Positions 41,148 to 50,399 of a stretch of 64,000 nucleotides of DNA are shown piece after piece. Each line of letters begins with the position of its first letter. The first letter of the stretch is position 1. Made by a program: the position numbers and the translations under genes. The notes below the pieces were generated by a model, which did not search any database, had not been told where the DNA came from, and saw only the letters and a program-made list of their open reading frames with translations. This DNA is from an uncultured Eubacteriales bacterium (lineage in GTDB: Bacteria; Bacillota; Clostridia; Oscillospirales; Acutalibacteraceae): positions 1-64,000 of the forward strand of contig CAKSDJ010000001.1 in assembly GCA_934445015.1 (NCBI GenBank), given 5' to 3'.

Positions 41148-41858
41148 ATGAATTTTATCAAAGTGGACAGTTATGAAAAATTAAGCGTTACTGCAGCAAA
41201 CATTATTGCTGCACAGATTATTATGAAGCCGCACTGCGTGCTCGGTCTTGCAACAGGCTCATCACCCGTAGGCACTTATAAAGAGCTTATTAAAAAATGT
41301 GACGCAGGCGAACTCGATTTTTCAACCGTTACATCGGTAAACCTTGACGAATACGTAGGCCTTGACGGCACACATGACCAGAGTTACCGCTATTTTATGA
41401 ACACCAACCTTTTTGACCATGTAAACATTGACAAGTCAAAAACAGCCGTACCGAGCGGTATTTCCGATAATCTTGAAGCAGAAGGCGCCGCTTACGACAA
41501 GCATATTGAAGATTTGGGCGGCATTGATCTGCAGCTTTTGGGCATAGGTCTTGACGGTCATATCGGTTTTAACGAACCTGCCGATGTTTTTGTAAAAGAA
41601 ACACACGTTGTTGACCTTCACGAATCCACAATAGAGGCAAACGCACGCTTTTTTGCCAAAAAAGACGACGTGCCGAAAAAAGCTATCACTATGGGCATGG
41701 GCGCAATTATGAAAGCAAAAAAAGTTTTGCTTGTTGCCAACGGCAAAAACAAAAAAGACATTATTGAAAAATCTTTCTTCGGACCTATCACTCCGCAGGT
41801 TCCGGCATCTATTTTGCAACTCCATCCCGACGTAACGGTAATATACAGCGAAAACTAA
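41148..41858 (+). CDS. nagB: glucosamine-6-phosphate deaminase
   Basis: NagB converts glucosamine-6-phosphate to fructose-6-phosphate and ammonia, the last step before glycolysis for amino sugars. The 236-residue product has LGLATGSSPVGTYKELIKK, NLDEYVGLDGTHDQSYRYFM and LLGIGLDGHIGFNEP, the active-site segments, and MGMGAIMKAKKVLLVANG. The length is close to the B. subtilis-type enzyme lacking the allosteric extension. GGAGG precedes ATG 41148. It heads an operon with a hexosamine kinase, an epimerase and a glycosidase. Confidence 0.97.
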   Translation: MNFIKVDSYEKLSVTAANIIAAQIIMKPHCVLGLATGSSPVGTYKELIKKCDAGELDFSTVTSVNLDEYVGLDGTHDQSYRYFMNTNLFDHVNIDKSKTAVPSGISDNLEAEGAAYDKHIEDLGGIDLQLLGIGLDGHIGFNEPADVFVKETHVVDLHESTIEANARFFAKKDDVPKKAITMGMGAIMKAKKVLLVANGKNKKDIIEKSFFGPITPQVPASILQLHPDVTVIYSEN

Positions 41859-41879
41859 TATATTTTTGAGGTGAATACA

Positions 41880-42968
41880 ATGACTGACAGAGAAGTTGCG
41901 ATTCTTGCGGCAAAACATTTCAATACTGATGAAATAATTTATATAGAACCTTACGGTGAAGGCCATATCAACTCAACATGGCTTTCAATACATAAATCGG
42001 CAGAAGGTAAAGAAACAAAAAATCTGCTTCAGAAGATCAACCATTATGTTTTTCCGAAGCCTGATGAACTTATGGATAACATTGTAGGCGTTACGTCTTT
42101 CCTGAAAGACAAGGTTGCCGAAGACGGCACACTTACCGTTATACACACCCTTGACGGAAAAAGTTATCTGCACGATGAGTTTGATAACTATTGGCGCGTT
42201 TATAAATTTATTGAAGACGCTGTTGCCTATCAAAAAATCGAGCATGAAAAGGATTTTTACACTTGCGGCGTGGCTTTTGGCGAGTTCCAGCAATTGTTAT
42301 CTGACTATCCGGCAGAAAAGCTTCATGAAACAATAGTTAATTTTCACAATACGCCGAGCCGTTTTGCAGACTTCAAAAAAGCTGTAAAAGAAAATCTTGC
42401 GGGCAGAGCGAATTCCGTTAAGGATGAAATTGACTTTGTATTGGCGCGCGAGTGCAAAGCAGACGCTATAACATCTAAACTTGCAAGCGGTGAAATACCG
42501 TATCGTGTAACCCATAATGACACAAAGTTAAACAATATTCTCATTGAGGAAAAAACCGGCAAGGCAAAATGCGTAATAGACCTTGACACCGTTATGCCCG
42601 GTGCCGCCGCTTACGATTTCGGCGATTGCATACGTTTCGGTGCATCAACAGGTGCCGAAGATGAAACCGACCTTTCAAAGGTAGAGATTGACCTTCACCT
42701 TTTTGAAGTATTTGCTAACGGATACCTTTCGACCGCTGCCAAGTTTTTGACTCCTGCCGAGAAAGACAGTCTTGTAACCGGCGCATACCTTATGACGCTT
42801 GAATGCGGCGTTCGTTTCCTTACCGATTATTTAAACGGCGACGTTTACTTTAAAATTCACAGAGAAAACCACAACCTTGACCGCTGCCGCACACAGTTTA
42901 AATTGGTGTCGGATATGGAAGCCAAAGAAACCGAGATGCGCAGAATAATCGATTCTATTGTGGGCTGA
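41880..42968 (+). CDS. nahK: N-acetylhexosamine 1-kinase-like phosphotransferase
   Basis: An aminoglycoside-phosphotransferase-fold kinase of 362 residues that resembles NahK, which phosphorylates GlcNAc or GalNAc at C1 in the lacto-N-biose/galacto-N-biose pathway. Early residues PYGEGHINSTWL are a nucleotide loop typical of this branch; the Brenner-type motif HNDTKLNNILIEE and the metal motif CVIDLDTVMPG follow near residues 210-240. GAGGTG lies 7 nt upstream of ATG 41880. Its place next to nagB and an aldose epimerase supports a hexosamine role. Choline or homoserine kinases share the fold, so substrate is moderately sure. Confidence 0.82.
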   Translation: MTDREVAILAAKHFNTDEIIYIEPYGEGHINSTWLSIHKSAEGKETKNLLQKINHYVFPKPDELMDNIVGVTSFLKDKVAEDGTLTVIHTLDGKSYLHDEFDNYWRVYKFIEDAVAYQKIEHEKDFYTCGVAFGEFQQLLSDYPAEKLHETIVNFHNTPSRFADFKKAVKENLAGRANSVKDEIDFVLARECKADAITSKLASGEIPYRVTHNDTKLNNILIEEKTGKAKCVIDLDTVMPGAAAYDFGDCIRFGASTGAEDETDLSKVEIDLHLFEVFANGYLSTAAKFLTPAEKDSLVTGAYLMTLECGVRFLTDYLNGDVYFKIHRENHNLDRCRTQFKLVSDMEAKETEMRRIIDSIVG

Positions 42969-42983
42969 TCTCAGAGGTTGATT

Positions 42984-43835
42984 ATGGTAACTATTTCAAA
43001 CGAACTTTTAACCGCAACATTCAGCAAAACGGGTGCAGAACTCAAAAGTCTTAAATGCGGCGACCGTGAATATATCTGGAACGGCGACCCAAAATTCTGG
43101 ACAGGGTCTTCACCTGTGCTGTTTCCTATTTGCAGCGGACTTAAAGACGATGAATTTATTTATAACGGCAAGACCTACAATATGTCTAAGCACGGCTTTG
43201 CAAGGCGCAGCGATTTTGAACTTGAAAGTGCAAGCGGCAATACCGCCACGTTTTTGCTGAGTTCAAAAAACACGCCTAAGGATAACTACCCGTTTGAATA
43301 TGAATTCAGAATTACATACACTTTGGCAGGTAAAACGGTTAAGGTCGAATACAATATCAAAAATCTTACCGACGGCAATATGTATTTTTCGGTAGGCGCA
43401 CACGAAGCATATTACTGCCCCGGCGGTTCAAATAACTGCGAAGTTATTTTTGAAAAGGCAGAAGGCCTGGACGATTACATACTTGATGATGATTTTTTGC
43501 TTACCGATGTTACAAGAAATTTCGGCAAAAATACGACCGTGCTTGCCATAAAAGATTCTTTGTTTGATAACGACTGTCTTATATTTAAAAATCTGAATTC
43601 GCACACAGTGTATTTGCACAACAAAACAAACGGCGATAAAATCAAAGTCAATTTTGAGGGTTTTCCGTATACGATTATATGGACCGTTCCGGGCGCAGAA
43701 TTTTTGTGCATAGAACCCTGGTGCGGAATTACCGATACTGCAAATACAAACAAGCATTTGCCTGATAAAGAGGGCATTGTAAAACTGAACCGCGGCGAAT
43801 CGTTTTACCGCATACACAGTTTTGAAATAATCTAA
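42984..43835 (+). CDS. aldose 1-epimerase family protein (LacX-like)
   Basis: A 283-residue galactose-mutarotase-fold protein. Visible are FSKTGAELKSLKCGDREYIWNGDPKFW, PVLFPICSGLKDDEFIYNGKTYNMSKHGFARRSDFEL with the His-Gly-Phe-Ala motif and GAHEAYYCPGG, and a late IWTVPGAEFLCIEPWCG with the likely catalytic Glu. Members interconvert alpha and beta anomers of hexoses or hexose-6-phosphates. GAGG lies upstream of ATG 42984. It is spaced 15 bp from both neighbours in the operon. Confidence 0.9.
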   Translation: MVTISNELLTATFSKTGAELKSLKCGDREYIWNGDPKFWTGSSPVLFPICSGLKDDEFIYNGKTYNMSKHGFARRSDFELESASGNTATFLLSSKNTPKDNYPFEYEFRITYTLAGKTVKVEYNIKNLTDGNMYFSVGAHEAYYCPGGSNNCEVIFEKAEGLDDYILDDDFLLTDVTRNFGKNTTVLAIKDSLFDNDCLIFKNLNSHTVYLHNKTNGDKIKVNFEGFPYTIIWTVPGAEFLCIEPWCGITDTANTNKHLPDKEGIVKLNRGESFYRIHSFEII

Positions 43836-43850
43836 TAACAAGGTGTTACT

Positions 43851-46103
43851 ATGAAATTCACGGCAAACTTTATTAAAGCAACGGAATCGTTTAATACTTT
43901 TGAAAAAAATGTTCCGGCACCGTATTTCAGAAAAAGTTTTAATACCAAAGCCGCATCACAAGCAGAAATAAAAGTTGCTGTATGCGGATTTTATAAACTT
44001 TTCATAAACGGCAAAGATGTTACCAAAGGTGCTTTGGCGCCTTATATAAGCAATCCCGATGATATTGTTTACTGCGATTGTTACACCGTAGATCTAAAAC
44101 GCGGTAAAAATGTTATAGGCATTGTGTTGGGCAACGGGTTTATAAATAATCCTGGCGGTTGGATCTGGTTGTTTGACAAGGCAAAATTCCGCTCGGCACC
44201 GTATTTTGCACTGCAGCTTACCAGCGGCGACTTTACGCTTGAAAGTGATGAAAGTTTCAAATGCGCGCCCTCGCCAATTATTTTTGACGATTACCGCTAC
44301 GGCGAGCATTATGACGCCAACCTTGAACTTGCCGGTTGGAATTTGCCGGATTTTGACGACAGCAGCTGGGCAAACGCATTGCCTGCGAAAAGACCTTCAG
44401 GTGAAATTCGCCTTTGCGAAGCCGAACCCATAACCGTAGCAAAGACGCTTAAACCCGTAAGCTTTAAAAAGGTTGACAATGGTTATTTATATGACTTCGG
44501 TCAAAACTGTTCGGGCGTTTGCCGCCTTAACATAAACGGTAAAAAGGGTCAGGTTGTTGAACTTCAGCACGGCGAACTGCTCATTGACGGTAAAATGGAT
44601 ATCGAATATATCTGGTTCCCGTATAATGAAAAAGGTGTTCATTGGGATTACGATAAAAAATTTGTTCACAAAGACATTTATGTTTGCAAGGGTGAAAAAA
44701 ATGAAACGTATATACCGTCATTTACATACCACGGCTTTCAGTATGTAACGGTATACGGCATCACCGAAGAACAGGCAACCGAGGACTTACTTACATACCT
44801 TGTTATGAATTCGGATTTGAAACAATGCGGCAGTTTTTCTACAAGCAACAAAACGGTTGCCGCATTGTATGACGCTGCAATCCGCTCGGATCTTGCCAAT
44901 TTTTATTATTTTCCTACAGACTGCCCCCAACGCGAAAAAAACGGCTGGACTGCCGACGCGTCGCTTTCAAGCGAGCAGATTATGCTTAATTTTGACGCGT
45001 CTGTAAGTTTTCGTGAATGGTTGCGCAACATTTGCAAAGCGCAAAACAACCTCGGCGCCTTGCCGGGCATTATACCCACAACCGGAGGTTTCGGTTATGA
45101 CTGGGGCAACGGGCCCGCGTGGGACAGCGTGCTTGCATACTTACCTTATTACTGCTACAAATACCGCGGTGATAAGCAAGTAATACGCGAGTGCTCGCAA
45201 GCGTTTATCAAATATTTAAAATATCTCAAAACACGCAGCAATAAAGACGGACTGCTTGAAATAGGGCTCGGCGATTGGTGCCAGATAGGCGAAAGATATG
45301 AAGAAATAAAAGCGCCGCTGATTGTTACCGACACCATTATGGCTATTGATATTGCAAACAAAACAGCATTTATGTTAAGCGAGATAGGTTTAAAAGACGA
45401 GTCTGATTTTGCACGTTCAATGTCCGCCGAATACAGGCGCTGTTTCAGAGAAAATCTGATTGATTTTAAAACAATGACGGTAAGCGGCGCTTGCCAAACA
45501 AGTCAGGCTATGGCGATTTACTACGGTATTTTGGACAAAAGCGAGAAAAAGGCGGCGTTTGAACGCTTACTTGATTTTATAAAAGCGGCAGACGACCATA
45601 TAGACTCAGGAGTTTTGGGAGCGCGAATAATCTTTAGGCTCTTATCGGATTTCGGGTACAGTGATTTGGCATTTAAAATGATTACACGACCTGATTTTCC
45701 GTCATACGCCTATAACTGCCTGACTTTGAACCTTAACACGCTGCCCGAAAAGTTCAGCAAAGAACCTGTTGACTCGCTTAACCATCATTTTTGGGGTGAT
45801 GTGATAGCGTGGTTTACAATATATCTCGCCGGTCTTAACTATAACCCCGATGCCGATGATTTGAACCGAATAGATATTACACCGCATATTGTTGACGGTC
45901 TTGCCGACGCCGCAGCGCATTATGACAGCGTTTCAGGCAAAATCAAGACATCATGGGTAAAAATAGAAAACGGCAACGTTGAACTGAAAGTTACCGTTCC
46001 GCAGGGTATGCACGGAGTAATCAAACCGCAAAACGGATACATATTTGCCGACGGCACTTCTGAAAAACCTGCCGCAAGCGGTGTATACACCCTTGTAAAA
46101 TAA
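43851..46103 (+). CDS. glycoside hydrolase family 78 (alpha-L-rhamnosidase-like)
   Basis: A 750-residue enzyme without a signal peptide, so it acts inside the cell on imported glycosides. It has an N-terminal jelly-roll (AVCGFYKLFINGKDVTKGALAPYIS; IVLGNGFINNPGGW), a second beta domain ending in YLYDFGQNCSGVCRLNI, and an (alpha/alpha)6 barrel with FPTDCPQREKNGWTADASLSSEQ, where the Glu and Asp residues are the family acids, and later WGDVIAWFTIYLAGL. Family 78 enzymes release rhamnose from plant or bacterial glycans; substrate here is inferred from family only. It ends the nagB operon. Confidence 0.9.
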   Translation: MKFTANFIKATESFNTFEKNVPAPYFRKSFNTKAASQAEIKVAVCGFYKLFINGKDVTKGALAPYISNPDDIVYCDCYTVDLKRGKNVIGIVLGNGFINNPGGWIWLFDKAKFRSAPYFALQLTSGDFTLESDESFKCAPSPIIFDDYRYGEHYDANLELAGWNLPDFDDSSWANALPAKRPSGEIRLCEAEPITVAKTLKPVSFKKVDNGYLYDFGQNCSGVCRLNINGKKGQVVELQHGELLIDGKMDIEYIWFPYNEKGVHWDYDKKFVHKDIYVCKGEKNETYIPSFTYHGFQYVTVYGITEEQATEDLLTYLVMNSDLKQCGSFSTSNKTVAALYDAAIRSDLANFYYFPTDCPQREKNGWTADASLSSEQIMLNFDASVSFREWLRNICKAQNNLGALPGIIPTTGGFGYDWGNGPAWDSVLAYLPYYCYKYRGDKQVIRECSQAFIKYLKYLKTRSNKDGLLEIGLGDWCQIGERYEEIKAPLIVTDTIMAIDIANKTAFMLSEIGLKDESDFARSMSAEYRRCFRENLIDFKTMTVSGACQTSQAMAIYYGILDKSEKKAAFERLLDFIKAADDHIDSGVLGARIIFRLLSDFGYSDLAFKMITRPDFPSYAYNCLTLNLNTLPEKFSKEPVDSLNHHFWGDVIAWFTIYLAGLNYNPDADDLNRIDITPHIVDGLADAAAHYDSVSGKIKTSWVKIENGNVELKVTVPQGMHGVIKPQNGYIFADGTSEKPAASGVYTLVK

Positions 46104-46114
46104 AAATATCAAAA

Positions 46115-46150
46115 CAAAAAGTTCTGCCATACACGGCAGAACTTTTTTTA
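46115..46150. terminator. bidirectional terminator between the GH78 and alkD-like genes
   Basis: AAAAGTTCTGCC and GGCAGAACTTTT form a 12-bp stem with ATACAC loop, followed by TTTTT; the A run on the other flank serves the convergent gene, which ends at 46148. Confidence 0.92.
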
Positions 46151-46828
46151 TTTCAGTTTCAGACTTTTCAGGTATTCTTTTTGAGTATCGGTTATGCGGT
46201 AACTTTCAACGGCTTTTTGTATTGTTTTGTTATGCACCCATTTTGAAAGGCGGTTTTTTTCAATAAACAAAACGGCGCTTTCATACTGCTTGGCAAGTGC
46301 TGTTGCAAAAAACCACGCTATCATCATATTTATGTAGTATTCATCGCTTTTGATTTGTGAAACGCGCTCTAAAAATTTTATATCAAACCTGTCATCCAAA
46401 AAATACGTCATTATTGCGCCAATGCCGAATCTTACGGTGTAGGTATGATTGCTGCAAAGCCATTTTTCAATATAAGGCAGCAATTGCTCTGCGTTTTTTC
46501 TGAACGTTTTGGGTTTCATACAGTCGCAGGTTGCCCAATTATCTACAAATGGCAAAAATGCGTCGACCTGTGCCGCGCAAACGTCAAAATCGGCTGTCTG
46601 CTCCAAAATAAAGGCGTGAAGATTATTTTCTTCATAATATTTATGCGGCAGCGTTTTTATAAATCCGTCGGTTTTTTTATCACGCGCAAGTTGTTTTGCC
46701 AACGCCCTGACGTCGGGTGTGCGAACGCCGATAACCGTATCGGGATCTACGGTAGGCATAAGTTTGCATTGAAAATTTTTGTAGTTCGAATCGCTTAAAT
46801 CAAAAAGCGTTTTTGTTATTGAGTCCAT
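46148..46828 (-). CDS. DNA alkylation repair protein (AlkD-like HEAT-repeat glycosylase)
   Basis: A 226-residue all-helical HEAT-like protein. Matching segments are VIGVRTPDVRALAKQLARD, NLHAFILEQTADFD, FLPFVDNWATCDCMKPKTF (with the Trp-Ala-x-x-Asp face that contacts DNA) and YTVRFGIGAIMTYFLDDRF, EYYINMMIAWFFATALAKQYE. AlkD relatives remove bulky alkyl-purines. The catalytic Asp type residues are in place but whether it is an active glycosylase is not certain. It is 14 bp downstream of ysxC. Confidence 0.88.
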   Translation of the reverse strand: MDSITKTLFDLSDSNYKNFQCKLMPTVDPDTVIGVRTPDVRALAKQLARDKKTDGFIKTLPHKYYEENNLHAFILEQTADFDVCAAQVDAFLPFVDNWATCDCMKPKTFRKNAEQLLPYIEKWLCSNHTYTVRFGIGAIMTYFLDDRFDIKFLERVSQIKSDEYYINMMIAWFFATALAKQYESAVLFIEKNRLSKWVHNKTIQKAVESYRITDTQKEYLKSLKLK

Positions 46829-46842
46829 TTTGCCGCACCGTT

Positions 46843-47427
46843 TTACTGCAAAGCGAGTTCGGCGACTTCGCGTATTTCCTGTATGCCTATGTTTTTAAGT
46901 GCCGAAAACGGTATTATTTTTATACCTTCGGCAAGAGAGCCCAACTCGGTTTTTAAATCTGCCAACCGATTTGAAAACTTGGTTTTATTAAGTTTGTCGC
47001 ACTTTGTAAGTACAACAGCGTACGGTATTTTAAAATGCGACAAAAACTCAAGCATTGAAATATCAAACTCAGTTGCCGGATGGCGCATATCAATAAGTTG
47101 CAGACAAAGTTTTATATTGCGCCCTGTCTGAAAATAACCCTCGATAAGTTCTGACCAGCGTTCACGGTCGCGGTCGGACACTTTAGCGTAACCGTAGCCC
47201 GGCAGGTCAACAAGCCTTAGGCCGTCAAGTCTGTAAAAATTCACTGTTACCGTTTTGCCGGGCGTAGAACTTACGCGCGCTATTGACTTGCGATTAAGCA
47301 ACTTATTTATAAGTGAGGATTTGCCGACATTTGACCTGCCTGAAAAACATATTTCAGGCAAATCTGAACTTTTAAGCTGTTCTAAAGTGCCGAAAGCCGC
47401 CTCAAATTCAACCTTGTTCCAATTCAA
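46843..47427 (-). CDS. ysxC: ribosome-biogenesis GTPase YsxC/EngB
   Basis: An essential GTPase that helps assemble the 50S subunit. The 194-residue product has the G1 motif GRSNVGKSS, switch I with RVSSTPGKTVT, G3 DLPGYGYAKVS, G4 TKCDK and a G5 SALK near the end. The start is TTG at 47427 with GAGG 8 nt upstream; a GTG three codons earlier overlaps the ribosome-binding site. It directly follows lon, the usual lon-ysxC order. Confidence 0.96.
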   Translation of the reverse strand: MNWNKVEFEAAFGTLEQLKSSDLPEICFSGRSNVGKSSLINKLLNRKSIARVSSTPGKTVTVNFYRLDGLRLVDLPGYGYAKVSDRDRERWSELIEGYFQTGRNIKLCLQLIDMRHPATEFDISMLEFLSHFKIPYAVVLTKCDKLNKTKFSNRLADLKTELGSLAEGIKIIPFSALKNIGIQEIREVAELALQ

Positions 47428-47437
47428 AACAGTCACC

Positions 47438-49834
47438 TCAATTTCTTATAGCGGCTGTTTTATGCTCACTGTGATGCTGTATATAGCTTTCGCCTTTAAC
47501 ACCGCTGTCTATCGGCAAAAGTGCGCAGTCTATAATATCGCTTACATATTTTACCGGTACAAACTCAAGATTTTCGCGTACCTTTTCATCGACTTCATCA
47601 ATATCGGGTATGTTGTCATAAGGTATAAATACACGTTTAACGCCACCGCGGTAAGCCGCCATTGCTTTTTCTTTAAGACCGCCTATCGGCAACACCCTGC
47701 CCCTTATTGATACTTCACCCGTCATAGCAATGTCACGGCGGACAGGTCTTTCGGTAAGAGCGGATACCAAAGCGGTTGTAATTGTTACGCCTGCCGACGG
47801 GCCGTCTTTAGGTACGGCGGATTCGGTAGCGTGTATGTGTATGTCGCGGTTTTTATAAAACTCGTTGTCAATGCCGTATTTTTTTGCGTTTGCGCGCACA
47901 AAAGTAATAGCCGCCTGCGCGGATTCTTTCATAACGTTACCGAGATTTCCGGTAAAAACGGTTTTGCCGGTGCCCTTCAATACGGCAACTTCCATTTGCA
48001 TTATTTCGCCGCCGACCTGCGTCCAGGCAAGTCCGTTTATAACACCTACCTCATCCTGAGGCAAAATCATTTCGGGGCGGTATTTTTTGTGCCCTAACAT
48101 ATTCTCTAAATCCGACGCCTTAATATTAACGGCATCGGCGCTGCCGTCGGCTATTTTGCGAGCCGCCTTGCCGCAAAGCGAACCTACCGTACGCTGTAAT
48201 TTGCGCACGCCTGCTTCACGGGTATAAAAATCTATGATACCGTAAAGTGCGCTGTCGGCAAAACGGCAATTTTTAGGCGACAAACCGTGCGATTTTATTT
48301 CATTCGGCACAATGTGGCGCTTTGCAATATTGAATTTTTCTTCTCGGGTATAACCGTCAAGCGATATTACTTCCATACGGTCAAGCAGAGGCGCAGGAAT
48401 AGTTTCAAGCAAATTTGCCGTTGTGATAAACACCACTCGGCTTAAATCGTACGGTATTTCAAGAAAATTATCCGTAAAATTGCAGTTTTGCTCGGGGTCA
48501 AGCACCTCAAGCAATGCGCTTGCAGGGTCGCCCTTGTAATCAGAGCCGAGTTTATCGATCTCATCAAGCAATATTAACGGGTCAGACGTACCCGCATTTT
48601 TGATTGCGGTTATAATCTTGCCCGTCATAGCGCCTATGTAAGTTTTTCTGTGACCGCGTATTTCAGCCTCATCGTGCATACCGCCGAGCGATATGCGCTG
48701 ATATTTTCTGCCCATACATTCGGCAACCGTTTTGCCTATTGAGGTTTTGCCGACCCCCGGAGGGCCCGCAAGACAAAGTATGTTGCTGTGGCTTTCGGGC
48801 GATAAGGCGTAAACCGAAAGCATTTCTAAAATGCGCTCTTTAACCTTTTTCATACCGTAAAAATCACGGTCGAGTATTTTTTGCGCCTTTGATATGCTCA
48901 CCTTTGAATTGTCGCACTTGTTCCACGGCAGAGCCAAGCAGGTTTCAATGTATGCGCGTGAAACGGTACCCTCATGCGCGCCCTGCGGCATTTTGCCGAG
49001 TTTATTGATTTCTGTATGAATTTTTTCTTTTACATCTTCGGGCGCATCTAAAGCGTCGGCACTGCGGTGGTACGCTTCGATTTCATCTTCAAAATCGTCG
49101 CCGTACAGTTCTTCGCTTATTACGCGCATTTGTTCCTTTAAATAATAATCCCTCTGGCTCTCATCAATACGCACACGGGTCTTTTGACCTATGCGGTTAT
49201 CTATTTCGCAGACTTCACGCTCTTTTGACAAAAGTTCAAGCAAAATTTTAGCCCTTGTTACAGGGTGTAACTGCTCAAGTATATATTGTTTATCATCAAA
49301 AGGCGCAGGAATATTAAAGGCGATAAAATCACATAAAAAACTTATATCTTCGCTTGTAGCAACGGTAAGCGGAATATCACCGGGTATATTCGGTGCAACC
49401 GAAACATACCGTTCAAACTCATTTTTAATGCGGCGAATTAAACTCTCTTTATAAACCTGACGGTTTTTGACGGGTTTATCATCGCATCTTGTAATGCCTG
49501 CAATATAATGTGTACCGCCGTCGGCAAAAGTTTTATGCTTTGCGCGATACAGACCCTTAACCAAAACTTTTGCGCCGCCGTCGGGCATTTTTAAGACCTG
49601 ACGCACACGGCAAAGGCAACCTATTTCATAAAGTTGTGACATAGTGGGATTTTCAGCCGTTATGTCTTTTTGGGTCACCAGATAAACAGGCAGGTTTTTA
49701 TCTATGGCATAATTTATGGCGTTTATGGATTTTTTTCGCCCCACGTCTAAAGTTATCTCCATACGCGGAAAAGCAACCACTCCGCGAAGCGCCACTGCCG
49801 GAAAAACGGCAAGTTCATTTTTTTCTGAAATCAT
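47438..49834 (-). CDS. lon: ATP-dependent protease Lon
   Basis: A cytosolic AAA+ serine protease that degrades misfolded and regulatory proteins. The 798-residue chain has the N-terminal substrate domain (FPRMEITLDVGRKKSINAI), the AAA module with Walker A LAGPPGVGKTSIGKTVA, Walker B LILLDEIDKLG and the sensor regions, and a C-terminal peptidase domain with the catalytic Ser in KDGPSAGVTI and Lys in GGLKEKAMAAYRGG. Length and order are typical of LonA. It is upstream of ysxC. Confidence 0.98.
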   Translation of the reverse strand: MISEKNELAVFPAVALRGVVAFPRMEITLDVGRKKSINAINYAIDKNLPVYLVTQKDITAENPTMSQLYEIGCLCRVRQVLKMPDGGAKVLVKGLYRAKHKTFADGGTHYIAGITRCDDKPVKNRQVYKESLIRRIKNEFERYVSVAPNIPGDIPLTVATSEDISFLCDFIAFNIPAPFDDKQYILEQLHPVTRAKILLELLSKEREVCEIDNRIGQKTRVRIDESQRDYYLKEQMRVISEELYGDDFEDEIEAYHRSADALDAPEDVKEKIHTEINKLGKMPQGAHEGTVSRAYIETCLALPWNKCDNSKVSISKAQKILDRDFYGMKKVKERILEMLSVYALSPESHSNILCLAGPPGVGKTSIGKTVAECMGRKYQRISLGGMHDEAEIRGHRKTYIGAMTGKIITAIKNAGTSDPLILLDEIDKLGSDYKGDPASALLEVLDPEQNCNFTDNFLEIPYDLSRVVFITTANLLETIPAPLLDRMEVISLDGYTREEKFNIAKRHIVPNEIKSHGLSPKNCRFADSALYGIIDFYTREAGVRKLQRTVGSLCGKAARKIADGSADAVNIKASDLENMLGHKKYRPEMILPQDEVGVINGLAWTQVGGEIMQMEVAVLKGTGKTVFTGNLGNVMKESAQAAITFVRANAKKYGIDNEFYKNRDIHIHATESAVPKDGPSAGVTITTALVSALTERPVRRDIAMTGEVSIRGRVLPIGGLKEKAMAAYRGGVKRVFIPYDNIPDIDEVDEKVRENLEFVPVKYVSDIIDCALLPIDSGVKGESYIQHHSEHKTAAIRN

Positions 49835-49848
49835 TTGAAGCTCCTGTT

Positions 49849-50397
49849 TTAATCCTTATATATAACTGTTGCGCTTAATGCGTTTTCCTCAAAAACAAAT
49901 AAAACGCAGTTGTTTTCAAATTTGTACTCTAAAACGGTAAGCGAGCCGCCCGACGGCAAAAAGAACAGTTCGCCCGATTTTGCGTCACGTTCATTTGCGT
50001 CAAAGCCCATTTTACTCATTGCGTCGCGCACCTGTGTAGATACGCTTCCCTGAGAAAATCCGTAAGCGTCACCGTATTTTACAATATGCGTAATGCCGGC
50101 AGCCTCATCATCGGTTTTGTAACAGCAGCATCCCGTACCGTCGGTCATAACGGTATAATCACCCGCCTCATAGTCAAAATAGAGCGAGTTGCCGTCCTCA
50201 TCAACGGTTTTTGAAAACTCTGCTTTTACATCTTCAACATTATCGCCGAGTTTTAAATCAGCGTCTGATATCTGACCGAGTTTTGCGTAGTATTCAACAT
50301 CTACGCTGTGTTTTGCGTTGCTGCTGCCTTTTTTATCGCAGGCTGTAAGCCCGGACACCAGCAATACGCACATAACCAGACTTAAAAATCTTTTCAT
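49849..50397 (-). CDS. hypothetical lipoprotein
   Basis: I do not recognise a named family. The 182-residue product has a lipoprotein signal ending SGLTAC (Cys 20). The mature part has a conserved-looking LGQISDADLKLGDNVEDVKAEFSK stretch, a CCC run (residues about 89-91) in GTGCCCYKTDD, and a beta-rich C-terminus (LEYKFENNCVLFVFEENALSATVIY). It may be a cell-envelope sensor or adaptor. It lies 14 bp upstream of lon and 2 bp after pncB, so it is in the same transcript. Confidence 0.8.
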   Translation of the reverse strand: MKRFLSLVMCVLLVSGLTACDKKGSSNAKHSVDVEYYAKLGQISDADLKLGDNVEDVKAEFSKTVDEDGNSLYFDYEAGDYTVMTDGTGCCCYKTDDEAAGITHIVKYGDAYGFSQGSVSTQVRDAMSKMGFDANERDAKSGELFFLPSGGSLTVLEYKFENNCVLFVFEENALSATVIYKD

Positions 50398-50399
50398 AA

